The notes below the pieces were generated by a model. That model had not been told where the DNA came from, did no database searches, and saw only the letters and a program-made list of their open reading frames with translations. This document shows positions 8,716-16,887 of a stretch of DNA of 46,184 nt, in pieces. The stretch is taken from assembly GCA_030041155.1 (NCBI GenBank), contig JASHOJ010000120.1:1-46184 (forward strand). Direction: 5' to 3'. Position 1 is the stretch's first letter; every line of letters begins with the position of its first letter. The translations under genes were made by a program, and so were the position numbers. Origin of the DNA: Candidatus Binataceae bacterium. Its GTDB lineage: Bacteria; Desulfobacterota; Binatia; Binatales; Binataceae.

Positions 8716-10422
8716 CTATGCGAACAGCATCTCCGACATCGCGCCGCCCGGCGGCATCATAGGCATCACGACTTCGTCCTTTGGAATTACCACGTCGATC
8801 AGCACCGGCCCCGGGGTCGCGAATGCCTGTTTCATAGTCGCGGCAAGATCCTTGGCGTGCTCGACGTGAAACCCGTGCGCGCCATATGCCTCGGCAAGCT
8901 TGACGAAGTTCGGCACCGACATCGCGGAGTAGGAATAGCGCTCCTGATAAAACTTTTCCTGCCACTGCCGGACCATTCCGAGAAAATAATTGTTCAGGAT
9001 GATCACCTTGAGGTCGATGCCGTACTGAACCGCGGTGCCAAGCTCCTGGATGTTCATCTGGATCGATCCGTCGCCGGAGATAACCACTACCTTCTTGTCC
9101 GGAGCGGCAAACGTCGCGCCTATTCCCGCGGGCAATCCGTAGCCCATCGTTCCGAGCCCGCCCGAGGTGAGCCACGACCGCGGATTCTCAAACGGGAACA
9201 ATTGCGCCGTCCACATTTGATGCTGCCCGACATCGGTCGCGATAATCACGTCGCCCTTGGTGATGCCGTAAAGCTCGTCGAGCACCTGCACCGGCGAGAT
9301 GAGGCCGTCCTTGCGCCCGCCCCGGCCGTTTTCGTAGAGCGGCTTCTCCTTTTTCCATTGCAGAATCTGCTGATGCCACTTCTGCCATTCCGCGCGCCTG
9401 CGCGCGATTTGCTCGCGGCCTTTGACCGCGGCCAGCATGTCATTCAATACCGATTTGATATCGCCGACGATCGGAATATCGACTTTTACATTTTTCGAAA
9501 TCGATGACGGATCGATATCGACATGGATTATCGATTCCGCTTTCGGCGCAAAATCCGACAGCCGGCCGGTCACGCGATCGTCGAAGCGCGCGCCGACCGC
9601 GACGAGGCAATCGGTGTTGGTTACCGCGGTGTTGGTTCCATATGAACCGTGCATCCCAAGCATCCCAAGCCGCAGCGAATCCGACGCCGGCATCGATCCG
9701 AGCGCCATCAGCGTTTCGGTAACCGGAATTCCGAGCCCGCGCACCAGCGCCCTCAGCTCGGCCGCGGCTCCAGACCATTGCACGCCGCCGCCGATATAAA
9801 AGAGCGGACGCGAACTCGATTCGATCGCATCCACCGCGCGCTCCACCTGGCGCGGATTGCCGCGAATCGTGGGCTTGTAGCCGCGCAGATCGATCTTCTC
9901 CGGATATTTGAACGAATGCTCGGCGGTCTGCACGTCTTTCGGCAGATCCACTACCACCGGACCGGGGCGTCCGCTGCCGGCGATATAAAAAGCTTCCTTG
10001 ATTATTCGCGCTACGTCGGCAACGTTTTTAATTAGGTAGTTATGCTTCGTGCACGGACGCGTGATTCCCACCACGTCGGCTTCCTGGAAGGCATCGTTGC
10101 CGATAAGCGAAGTCGAAACCTGGCCGGTGATGACGACGATCGGCGTCGAATCCATATACGCGTCGGCGATTCCGGTGACTGTGTTGGTCGCTCCCGGTCC
10201 AGAGGTCACCAGCACCACTCCCGGCCTTCCGCTAACCCGCGCGTAGCCTTCCGCCATATGAGTCGCGCCCTGCTCATGGCGGACCAGAACGTGCTTGATT
10301 TTGGAATCGAGCAGCGCGTCATAGGTGGGAAGAATTGCGCCGCCGGGATAGCCGAAGATCACGTCCGCGCCTTCGGCAACAAGGCTTTCGATCACGATTT
10401 GAGCGCCGGTCAGCTTTTTCAT
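8716..10422 (-). CDS. ilvB: Acetolactate synthase large subunit
   Basis: A 568-residue ThDP enzyme. The catalytic glutamate is E50 in VRHEQGATHMAEGYAR. The FAD / central domain is present (PVVVDLPKDVQ). The C-terminal ThDP-Mg motif runs from GDGSIQMNIQEL to the asparagines of ILNNYFLGMVRQWQ, a sequence typical of acetohydroxyacid synthases rather than other ThDP enzymes. Reaction: two pyruvate to acetolactate (or pyruvate plus 2-ketobutyrate), the first common step to valine, leucine and isoleucine. No regulatory subunit (ilvN) follows; the next gene is a CMD-like protein. The start ATG has AGGTGA 11 bases upstream. Confidence 0.94.
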   Translation of the reverse strand: MKKLTGAQIVIESLVAEGADVIFGYPGGAILPTYDALLDSKIKHVLVRHEQGATHMAEGYARVSGRPGVVLVTSGPGATNTVTGIADAYMDSTPIVVITGQVSTSLIGNDAFQEADVVGITRPCTKHNYLIKNVADVARIIKEAFYIAGSGRPGPVVVDLPKDVQTAEHSFKYPEKIDLRGYKPTIRGNPRQVERAVDAIESSSRPLFYIGGGVQWSGAAAELRALVRGLGIPVTETLMALGSMPASDSLRLGMLGMHGSYGTNTAVTNTDCLVAVGARFDDRVTGRLSDFAPKAESIIHVDIDPSSISKNVKVDIPIVGDIKSVLNDMLAAVKGREQIARRRAEWQKWHQQILQWKKEKPLYENGRGGRKDGLISPVQVLDELYGITKGDVIIATDVGQHQMWTAQLFPFENPRSWLTSGGLGTMGYGLPAGIGATFAAPDKKVVVISGDGSIQMNIQELGTAVQYGIDLKVIILNNYFLGMVRQWQEKFYQERYSYSAMSVPNFVKLAEAYGAHGFHVEHAKDLAATMKQAFATPGPVLIDVVIPKDEVVMPMMPPGGAMSEMLFA

Positions 10423-10545
10423 CGACGAGGTGTCACCTGCGGAAAAATCAGCAAAAACAAATCCTACGAGCTTATCAGGCTATATTACGATCAGTATCCG
10501 CACAACGCGCACGGGCCTCCAGCCATACTGCCAGAGTGATTCTTT

Positions 10546-11028
10546 ATGTCCCTGAGAATCCATCGGATGGAACGCGTCCAATCGGTTTCGCAGCCGGCTA
10601 ATATCCTCTACCGATTTTTCGCCGATCCGCACAATCTGCCGCTCCTCACACCGGCTCGGCTGCGCTTTGAATTTGTCACGCCTCCGCCCGAGGAGCTCAG
10701 GGCCGGCACCATGCTTAACTATCGAATCCATCTCTATGGCATGCCAATAGATTGGACCACCCGCATCGAACTGGTCGAGCCGCCGTATTGTTTTATCGAC
10801 GTGCAGGAGCGCGGGCCCTACGCACTGTGGCGCAACACCCATATCTTCCGAGAACGCGGCGGCCACAAGACCACCATTATCGATCACGTCGAGTACGCGA
10901 TGCCGTTCGGCCCGTTGGGCGAGATCGCCTGGCGGCTGTTCGTCGCGCGAAATCTGAAGCAGCTCTACGACTTTCGCGAGGCTCAGTTGCCCCGCGCGCT
11001 CGCGCTTAGTAGCTCTTTTGCGGATTAA
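10546..11028 (+). CDS. SRPBCC-fold (START-like) protein
   Basis: A 160-residue soluble protein with the polyketide-cyclase / START-like pattern. It has RVQSVSQPANILYRFFADPHNLPLLTP at the N-terminus, a central MLNYRIHLYGMPIDWTTRI strand pair, then HIFRERGG and DHVEYAMPFGPLGEIA before a long C-terminal helix. Proteins of this type bind hydrophobic ligands; no specific ligand or reaction can be named. Divergent from ilvB with 123 bases between. Its last 23 bases overlap the 3' end of the small exported-protein gene on the other strand. The ATG at 10546 has only a weak AGAG upstream. Confidence 0.8.
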   Translation: MSLRIHRMERVQSVSQPANILYRFFADPHNLPLLTPARLRFEFVTPPPEELRAGTMLNYRIHLYGMPIDWTTRIELVEPPYCFIDVQERGPYALWRNTHIFRERGGHKTTIIDHVEYAMPFGPLGEIAWRLFVARNLKQLYDFREAQLPRALALSSSFAD

Positions 11029-11473
11029 ACGGCCCCTTGCCCGGCTGCACGTTGATCACCTCGAACGTCCGATCGAGCGGCGCGAACATCCCCGAGATCG
11101 TCACTTCCTGCCCCGGCTCTATCTTGTCAAACGTATCCGCCTGCGCGCCCTGCACGATGAAATTCGGCTGATGCATCCGCACGTACTGCCAGATGCTCGG
11201 AAACTGCAACCGATCGCTGGTGGTGTTCACGTACCCGTCGTTCAAGATGAACTTGTATTTCTTGGTGCCGACTCCCATCGTCACCACGGTTTGATTACCA
11301 AACACCTGGCCTGGCGCGGGTTTGGTGATCACGAGCACGGTCGGGATCGGCGGGCCCATCATCGGAATCCCTTGCGCGCGCGCGGCGGATACGAACATCG
11401 GGACCGAAAACAACACCGCAAACACGATCGCAACACGGGTCAGGCTGGATTTCACGCCGCCGAAGGTTTTCAT
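11006..11473 (-). CDS. Small exported protein of unknown function
   Basis: A 155-residue protein with a clear Sec signal: basic start, hydrophobic residues about 12-30, likely cleavage after SAARA near residue 33. The mature part has a Pro/Met-rich beginning (GIPMMGPPIPTVLVITKPAPG), a beta-rich middle and an ending PGQEVTISGMFAPLDRTFEVINVQPG that looks like an OB-type beta strand series. I do not recognise a family. It is probably periplasmic or surface-exposed. It converges with the SRPBCC gene (23-base overlap) and is divergent from the first DUF1329 gene. The signal, the sensible start and the lack of any competing frame support it as real. Confidence 0.7.
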   Translation of the reverse strand: MKTFGGVKSSLTRVAIVFAVLFSVPMFVSAARAQGIPMMGPPIPTVLVITKPAPGQVFGNQTVVTMGVGTKKYKFILNDGYVNTTSDRLQFPSIWQYVRMHQPNFIVQGAQADTFDKIEPGQEVTISGMFAPLDRTFEVINVQPGKGPFNPQKSY

Positions 11474-11552
11474 CTTGGTACTCTTTATACCTGTGCCTTT
11501 TCGCTTTATCGCTGAATTTTGGCGGCCCGTTCTCAGACTGGCAAAAAATTCG

Positions 11553-11581
11553 TTAACCGTTACCGATCACCATTGTACGAT
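11553..11581 (+). promoter_or_regulatory. Candidate sigma70 promoter of the first DUF1329 gene
   Basis: TTAACC (11553-11558), a 17-base spacer, then TACGAT (11576-11581); each hexamer matches consensus at four of six positions. The implied start near 11588 rules out translation from the in-frame ATG at 11587 and favours the ATG at 11638. Confidence 0.42.
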
Positions 11582-11637
11582 AAATCATGTCCGCCTGTCA
11601 GTTCGACCGCAACCATTCCCAGGAGCGAACACACACG

Positions 11638-12942
11638 ATGCACACAATGCGAAGTACAGCCATTGTCGCCATCGCCACCAGCCTGATCCTGTCTGCCGCC
11701 GTATGCGCATACGCTCAAGTCAGGCCGGGCGAAGTAATCAATCAGTCCAATGAGAACCAGGTCGCCAATCTTCTTAGTCCCGGGAACTACCTTCTGGTCC
11801 AGCGTGGAATGACTATGACGATAGTCCCATCGCAAAAGCTCGACTGGCCTCCGCCGTACCGGTCCGCGACCGAGAAGTACCAATCGCAGGTTTCGCTCGG
11901 CGCTGACGGCTCGCTGCAGAACTACGTTGCCGGGCTGCCTTTTCCGCTGCTCGATCCGAATGATCCTGCAATCGCGGAAAAGATAATGTACAACTTCAGC
12001 TATCGCCCGCAGTACAACGATGACATCGATCTTCGATACCCCGAGATTGCGTCGTATGGGGCAAATTCCACCGGCTCGCCGCTTGGTTTCTTCACCGTTG
12101 GACACTTCGCGATCTACAACAACGTCGGCCGCATCGAGGTTCCGCCGATTCCGACTGATCCCGACGCGCTGAATAGCGGAATCCGTTATCGCTTTGGCTT
12201 CTATCCTTTCATTTCACCGGCATCGCTGACTGGGATGGGCCTGCTGCGCTATCGCTACATCGATCCCAACAAGCCTGATGACACATTTCTGTATGACCGC
12301 CAATCCAAGCGCGTTCGCCGCGAGTCCGCATCGTTCCTCACCGACGCTCTATCCGCGGTGCCGGGCTTTAAGCAGGGCATCACGATGCCGTACGTCAACA
12401 ACATCGATCCCGACTCCTACTTCGGCTTTTCGGGCAAGACCACTGACTACAATTATCGGTTCCTGGGCGAACGACAGATGCTGGCGGTTGTGGACGCGGT
12501 GAACTCGCCTGAGATTTCATGCTCCACCGACGGCGGCCGCAGCATCTGCCCCGAAGACTGGGAGATGCGGAACATTTACGTGATCGAAGCTGACACCAAG
12601 AAAACCAACGAAACCATCCCCAAGCGCATTCTCTACATCGATACCGAAGGGTGGTTTATCACCGCGTCCGACCAGTACGATCGCAATGGCGCATTGTGGA
12701 AAACGATCGCGACCTTCAACACCTACCGCGATCGCGCGGTCCCCGGCGCACGCGTCGCCATCTATCCGTACCGGCGGATGTTCCAGCTCGGACTGGTCGA
12801 TTACGACGTTCAGCACAACGTCAGTTCAGTCATCTTCATGCCCGGCCAGCACACTGAGGACCGCGAGTGCTGGTACATCGACATGGGTGTGACCACCAAC
12901 GCGATGCTGACGACGATGTCGATGAAGAACGCCGGCCACTGA
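11638..12942 (+). CDS. DUF1329 family exported protein (copy 1)
   Basis: A 434-residue exported protein. The signal peptide (residues 1 to about 26) probably ends at AYA|Q. The mature part carries the DUF1329 hallmarks: DWPPPYRSATEKY, NYVAGLPFPLLDPNDP, RYRYIDP, YNYRFLGER, CPEDWEMRNIYV, LYIDTEGWF, ARVAIYP and a final RECWYIDMG. The fold is related to LolA/LolB-like lipid-binding half-barrels, and family members in proteobacteria often sit beside RND exporters and DUF1302 proteins; no such partner is here. Conserved cysteines flank TDGG (C-TDGG-C), with one more in RECWYI. AGGAG lies 12 bases before the ATG. The function is not established; lipid or hydrophobic-compound handling in the envelope is inference. 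A paralogue lies at 29674-31035. Confidence 0.88.
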   Translation: MHTMRSTAIVAIATSLILSAAVCAYAQVRPGEVINQSNENQVANLLSPGNYLLVQRGMTMTIVPSQKLDWPPPYRSATEKYQSQVSLGADGSLQNYVAGLPFPLLDPNDPAIAEKIMYNFSYRPQYNDDIDLRYPEIASYGANSTGSPLGFFTVGHFAIYNNVGRIEVPPIPTDPDALNSGIRYRFGFYPFISPASLTGMGLLRYRYIDPNKPDDTFLYDRQSKRVRRESASFLTDALSAVPGFKQGITMPYVNNIDPDSYFGFSGKTTDYNYRFLGERQMLAVVDAVNSPEISCSTDGGRSICPEDWEMRNIYVIEADTKKTNETIPKRILYIDTEGWFITASDQYDRNGALWKTIATFNTYRDRAVPGARVAIYPYRRMFQLGLVDYDVQHNVSSVIFMPGQHTEDRECWYIDMGVTTNAMLTTMSMKNAGH

Positions 12943-12961
12943 GATTGTTCGCGCTTGATAC

Positions 12962-12983
12962 CGGGGCGGCTTCGCCCGCCCCG
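12962..12983. terminator. GC-rich hairpin between convergent genes
   Basis: CGGGGCGG and CCGCCCCG form a perfect 8-bp stem around a CTTCGC loop, in the 52 bases between the stops of the DUF1329 gene and the vWA-FHA gene. There is no T-run, so it may be a factor-assisted or purely structural bidirectional terminator. Confidence 0.5.
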
Positions 12984-12994
12984 TGTCCTCCGCG

Positions 12995-14617
12995 TCAGTA
13001 ACGCAGCACGAACTTGATATCGCCCAGCCGCACTTGGCTGCCGCTGGTCAGAAATGCGGATCCGTGGATGCGCTGATCGTCCACAAAGCTGCCGTTGGTC
13101 GAATTCAGGTCCATCAGCTCGAATCCGCCGTCGCGCTTCATCAGCCGCGCATGCGCCCGTGAGACGCTGGCGTGCGGAATCACGATGTCGTTGTCCTCGC
13201 CGCGTCCGACCGTGATCTCGTTTTTCAGCAACGCATATTCCGAGGCGACCGGCCCGGTCGCGTTGAGCGTCTGAAGCCGCGGCGATCCGCCCGGTCCGCC
13301 CGCGGTTGGCGGCGAGGGCGCGCCGGTGCGCGGTGATGGCGGCGGTGCGCCGGCCCGCGGCGGCATTCGCGGCGGAGGCGGATTCGCCTGCGCCTGCACG
13401 ATCGCCTTCAGCTCCTCGGTCGAGACGCCGAATCTCACCCGCGAGAGCGCCAGCAATCCAAGAATCGCGATAATCGGTACCGCGCCATTCCACCAGCTAA
13501 AGGCCAGTTGATTGAGTCCGGTGCCGGTCTCGTTGGTGCCTGGCGCGCCGGAGCCACTTGGGACATTTATCGCCGCGCCACCTATTCCGCGCACCTGATA
13601 GCTCGTGTTCGCGGTCGCGCTCTCGCCGCCAAAATTGACTTGCAGCTCGACCGATCGATTGGTGCCGTCCTCGATTGGCCGCGGCGTCACGTAGGTCAGT
13701 GAATATTCGGTCGCGATCGAATGCCCGATCTCCCGCACCAGCGAGGCGAAACGCCCCTCCTCGGTTACGATGTTGTAGCTCTTGCCATGCGTCGCGTCGA
13801 CGATTTCCTGGTACTCCGGCGCAATAAACGGCGGTGGCACCACCGCGTACAAAGTCAGCCCGTTCTTCTTCAAAAGCGCCGCCACTTTCGGTCCGGTTTC
13901 GCTCGTCACTTCGACCCCGCGTTGATGATGGTCCCAGAAGGCCTGATCGTGCTGCGTGTAGGCCGAGCCGTCACCGTCATGATGCGGCGGCGCATCGGTT
14001 ACAATGATGATGATGCCCTGCGCCTCGGGCCGGAACGGAAATGATGCCGCATAGGCCAGCGCATCGAGCTGATCCTCGGGAATATCGCCGCCGCCGCCCG
14101 CGTGCAGCCCGCTCACCCAGTCGATGAACTCGTTAACGTTCGAGGTCATCTTGTTGCGGTATGCGCAGTTGCAATCGGGATATTCCGACACCACGTAGTC
14201 CTCGAACGTGACCAGCCCGAGCCGATAATCGCGGCTGTTCGAGTGCAGGTCCTGCACGAACGAGATGATGTTCTGCTTGACCGCGTCGATGTACGGCTGC
14301 ATCGACTCGGTCACGTCGAGCACGAACACGATATCCACCGGACGGCCCTGGCCGACGCCGCGGAAATCCACGATTCGCGCGGGCTTGCCGTCCTCAAAGA
14401 CCTTCACGTTATCCGGCTTCAGATTGCCGACCGGCTGCCCATTCTGATCGGTCAGCCCAAAATCCAGTTGAACCCCGCCGTCGGCGTCGAAATGTTCGAG
14501 GCCCGGATTTCCGATCGATAGCTGCAGCGAAGCCCAGGCGCGCGGCGCGATACTTCCGATTATCAACAGGATCGCCGCTGCCGGGGCGATAAAGCCAGTG
14601 GCGCGTTTCGCTCTCAT
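12995..14617 (-). CDS. Membrane-spanning vWA-FHA protein
   Basis: A 540-residue protein with this order: signal or anchor segment (about 8-29), a small beta domain, a von Willebrand A domain (about 94-310) with MIDAS motif DVTES (101-105) and a later VTDAP Asp (208), a transmembrane helix (about 375-393), a Pro-rich linker (412-445) and a C-terminal FHA domain (468-540). The FHA phosphopeptide-binding set is GRGEDND, SVSRAHA and NSTNGSF. The likely topology is vWA outside the inner membrane and FHA in the cytoplasm, so phosphothreonine signalling could be coupled to an external ligand. No Ser/Thr kinase is in the window. Divergent, across 170 bases, from a secreted repeat protein and a lipoprotein. 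Exact function unknown. Confidence 0.85.
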   Translation of the reverse strand: MRAKRATGFIAPAAAILLIIGSIAPRAWASLQLSIGNPGLEHFDADGGVQLDFGLTDQNGQPVGNLKPDNVKVFEDGKPARIVDFRGVGQGRPVDIVFVLDVTESMQPYIDAVKQNIISFVQDLHSNSRDYRLGLVTFEDYVVSEYPDCNCAYRNKMTSNVNEFIDWVSGLHAGGGGDIPEDQLDALAYAASFPFRPEAQGIIIIVTDAPPHHDGDGSAYTQHDQAFWDHHQRGVEVTSETGPKVAALLKKNGLTLYAVVPPPFIAPEYQEIVDATHGKSYNIVTEEGRFASLVREIGHSIATEYSLTYVTPRPIEDGTNRSVELQVNFGGESATANTSYQVRGIGGAAINVPSGSGAPGTNETGTGLNQLAFSWWNGAVPIIAILGLLALSRVRFGVSTEELKAIVQAQANPPPPRMPPRAGAPPPSPRTGAPSPPTAGGPGGSPRLQTLNATGPVASEYALLKNEITVGRGEDNDIVIPHASVSRAHARLMKRDGGFELMDLNSTNGSFVDDQRIHGSAFLTSGSQVRLGDIKFVLRY

Positions 14618-14654
14618 TTCATCTCTGCTGCGTCATACCCTGGCGATGATTCTC

Positions 14655-14684
14655 TTGATCGCGATGTCATCAAGTCAATATAGG
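14655..14684 (+). promoter_or_regulatory. Possible promoter of the secreted-protein/lipoprotein pair
   Basis: TTGATC (14655-14660) and TATAGG (14679-14684) are separated by 18 bases in the divergent gap. It would give a leader of about 95 bases before the GTG at 14788. Match to consensus is four of six in each box. Confidence 0.3.
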
Positions 14685-14787
14685 CAGCGCAATTCATCGC
14701 AGACGTGCGCGACCACGCTTCCTTGCGTTCACCGGCCCGTTAGGTTATCCCAAATCCCTGATTAACTCTCTCCCCATGGTCTAAAGA

Positions 14788-16884
14788 GTGAAGAAGTCAG
14801 CAAAGTTCCGCGCGCTGGTGGCGCTGGCTGCGCCCCTGTTTGTCCTCTCATCGCTAGTGATTGGCTCCTTTGGCAGCTTCGGCAAAGCTTTTGCCGGTCC
14901 GCTGGGACAGATTCAGGTCGGATTTGTCACCAACCTGCAGGGCTTTCCAGCCAACATCCAAAACGTCTTCCTCAATGTCCAGCAGGTGCGGGTTAATCCG
15001 AAAATTATAAAGGGCGGCCCGCCTCCCGAGGCCAATCCGAAATGGGTCGCGATTCCGGTCCCAACCGGAACCGGCGTCGGACTCGCCGGCCAGCCTGGAG
15101 ATCTGCAGATCGATGCGCTCGCAGGTCAGACCAGCCTGCAGCTCTTCAACACCGCCAACGTCAGGCTTGAGAAATATCAGGCGGTCGAGGTGATCCTTGA
15201 TACTACTAATCCGGGCTACGTCGTACCGGTTTGCAGTTCTGTCACCGGAGCCTCGCTGGAAGGATGCATCCCGTATGGCCTGACGCTGCAGAGTCCCGGC
15301 AGCCAAATTTCGTTTCTGACTCCGGTTACCGTCTCCAAAACCGTGGTCACCGCGCTTCCGATCCAGATCAACATTACCGCGACCCAGTTCCCCAGCAAGC
15401 CGGGCGGCGGCTATGTGGCCGCAGTCTCGATCAGCAGCGCCAGCACCACCTTCGAGGCGACCGTCACCGGTAGCGTCGGCAAAACTGTAGGCAGCGGCAG
15501 GATCGCCAAGAAGGTGCGGCGACTTCAGGTGTTCGCGGAATTGGCCGACACTAACACGATTGTCTCGCAGGCCAACGTGGTCAACGGCAAGTATCTGCTT
15601 ACTCTTCCAGCTCCGCCTGCGGGCACCGATCAAGGACTATCGTACGATCTCTACGTCTCGGGCGGCGGCGCGAGTTATGAAGCGACCCGGCTGACCGGCT
15701 CCAACGCGTTGTTTTCCGGCACCACTACGACGGTGGATTTTCCCAACGTGACCGGTAATCACAAGCTTGGAAACATCAGCGGCTTAATAAGCGATCTCTG
15801 TACCGGCTTGCCGATTATCGGCGCGGTCGAAAATCTGCTTGTTCCGCCCGATTCCAACAGCAGCGCGGATTGCGCGACAACTCCGAGCGATTGCGTGGTG
15901 GTGGCTTCAGCGACTACCGACGACCTGGGCGATTATCCCCTGCCCGGAACCGTAAGGGAGCCCGCTCCGTTTAACAACGTGCCCATCGACGCGTCTACGC
16001 CGTTGACGATGGATGTCACGATGCCTGGTTACAATACTCTGACCGATCCGTCTGTCGTCTCGACGGTCCGCTCAAAGACCGGCGATGCAGGCACGTGCAG
16101 CGTCGGCGTCAGCGGCACGTGCAGCTACGACCTGCCGACTTCGTACATATCCGGAATCGTCAACCTGGAGGCGACCCCCGCGCCTTCCACATGGGTAACA
16201 TTCCAGGTTTTTGCCGAAGCGAGCGGCACCAACCAGCTCGTCAGCGCCTTGACCAGTCCGGTCATCATCCGCAACGGCAATCAGAGCGGCGCCTTCACCT
16301 TGAATGTTCCCGCGGTCCAGGCTGGCGCACCAGACACGACTCTGCCGGGACCGGCTAACCTGGATCTGTTTGCCGAGGCGATCGACCTTTACGCAGGCGG
16401 TTCCGATCCTTATCCCGGCCATACTGTCCTCACCGCATCGGCTATCGCGGCGCCAACCACATTCTGCCAGACAATAACGCCCGCCATCTTCAGCCAATCG
16501 ATGGAATGCGTCGGTCACGGCAGCATCACCGGTGCGCTGGATAATCCCGATATCAACACCTACGTCGAGGTATCGAAGAACAACGTGCAACTCATGTCGG
16601 CGGCGCCGGTAAATCTGCTGGTCCCGATTCCCGGAGCAAGCCCATCAGCCACCATCGGCAACGGCTATAGCTTCTGCATCCCGCCCGATAGCTATCAGCT
16701 GACCCGCTATGAATCCGTGCCCGGCGAGACTCCATACTCAACCCCTAGCCCTGTCGCGACGCAGTCGATCACGGTTATGGCGCCGGTGCCGACCAGCTCT
16801 CCGTCGCCCTGTCCTTCAACCTGCGAGGACGCCGTTGCCGGATGCCCCAGCGCGTGTGGCAACACAGTCGCTCCCGCCTTCTGA
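14788..16884 (+). CDS. Secreted multidomain protein, DUF4382-like N-terminus with duplicated beta domains
   Basis: A 698-residue exported protein starting at GTG with a signal peptide (residues 1 to about 36, ending KAFAG). Residues about 40-215 (IQVGFVTN, NVFLNVQQVRV, GDLQIDALAG, LEKYQAVEVILDT) resemble the order of strands in DUF4382 domains. Two later segments look like an internal duplication: RLQVFAELADTN...LPAPPAG and TFQVFAEASGTN...VPAVQAG. Each starts a beta-rich, carboxypeptidase-regulatory-like unit. The end is Pro/Ser/Cys-rich (SSPSPCPSTC, then CPSACG). Probably periplasmic or on the cell surface; no enzymatic motif seen. The following lipoprotein gene starts 3 bases after its stop, so the two are an operon. 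Function unknown; the DUF4382 assignment is by eye. Confidence 0.78.
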   Translation: MKKSAKFRALVALAAPLFVLSSLVIGSFGSFGKAFAGPLGQIQVGFVTNLQGFPANIQNVFLNVQQVRVNPKIIKGGPPPEANPKWVAIPVPTGTGVGLAGQPGDLQIDALAGQTSLQLFNTANVRLEKYQAVEVILDTTNPGYVVPVCSSVTGASLEGCIPYGLTLQSPGSQISFLTPVTVSKTVVTALPIQINITATQFPSKPGGGYVAAVSISSASTTFEATVTGSVGKTVGSGRIAKKVRRLQVFAELADTNTIVSQANVVNGKYLLTLPAPPAGTDQGLSYDLYVSGGGASYEATRLTGSNALFSGTTTTVDFPNVTGNHKLGNISGLISDLCTGLPIIGAVENLLVPPDSNSSADCATTPSDCVVVASATTDDLGDYPLPGTVREPAPFNNVPIDASTPLTMDVTMPGYNTLTDPSVVSTVRSKTGDAGTCSVGVSGTCSYDLPTSYISGIVNLEATPAPSTWVTFQVFAEASGTNQLVSALTSPVIIRNGNQSGAFTLNVPAVQAGAPDTTLPGPANLDLFAEAIDLYAGGSDPYPGHTVLTASAIAAPTTFCQTITPAIFSQSMECVGHGSITGALDNPDINTYVEVSKNNVQLMSAAPVNLLVPIPGASPSATIGNGYSFCIPPDSYQLTRYESVPGETPYSTPSPVATQSITVMAPVPTSSPSPCPSTCEDAVAGCPSACGNTVAPAF

Positions 16885-16887
16885 TTT

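Noticed and set aside
8663..9175. N-terminal extension of the CMD-like frame to 352 residues
   Set aside because: It lies wholly inside ilvB in another frame, has no family resemblance, and a strong AGGAGG site marks the start at 8662.
10423..10545. Attenuator, T-box or strong promoter before ilvB
   Set aside because: A TAATAT box exists on the minus strand, but no -35 at proper spacing, no leader peptide rich in branched amino acids and no clear terminator/antiterminator pair.
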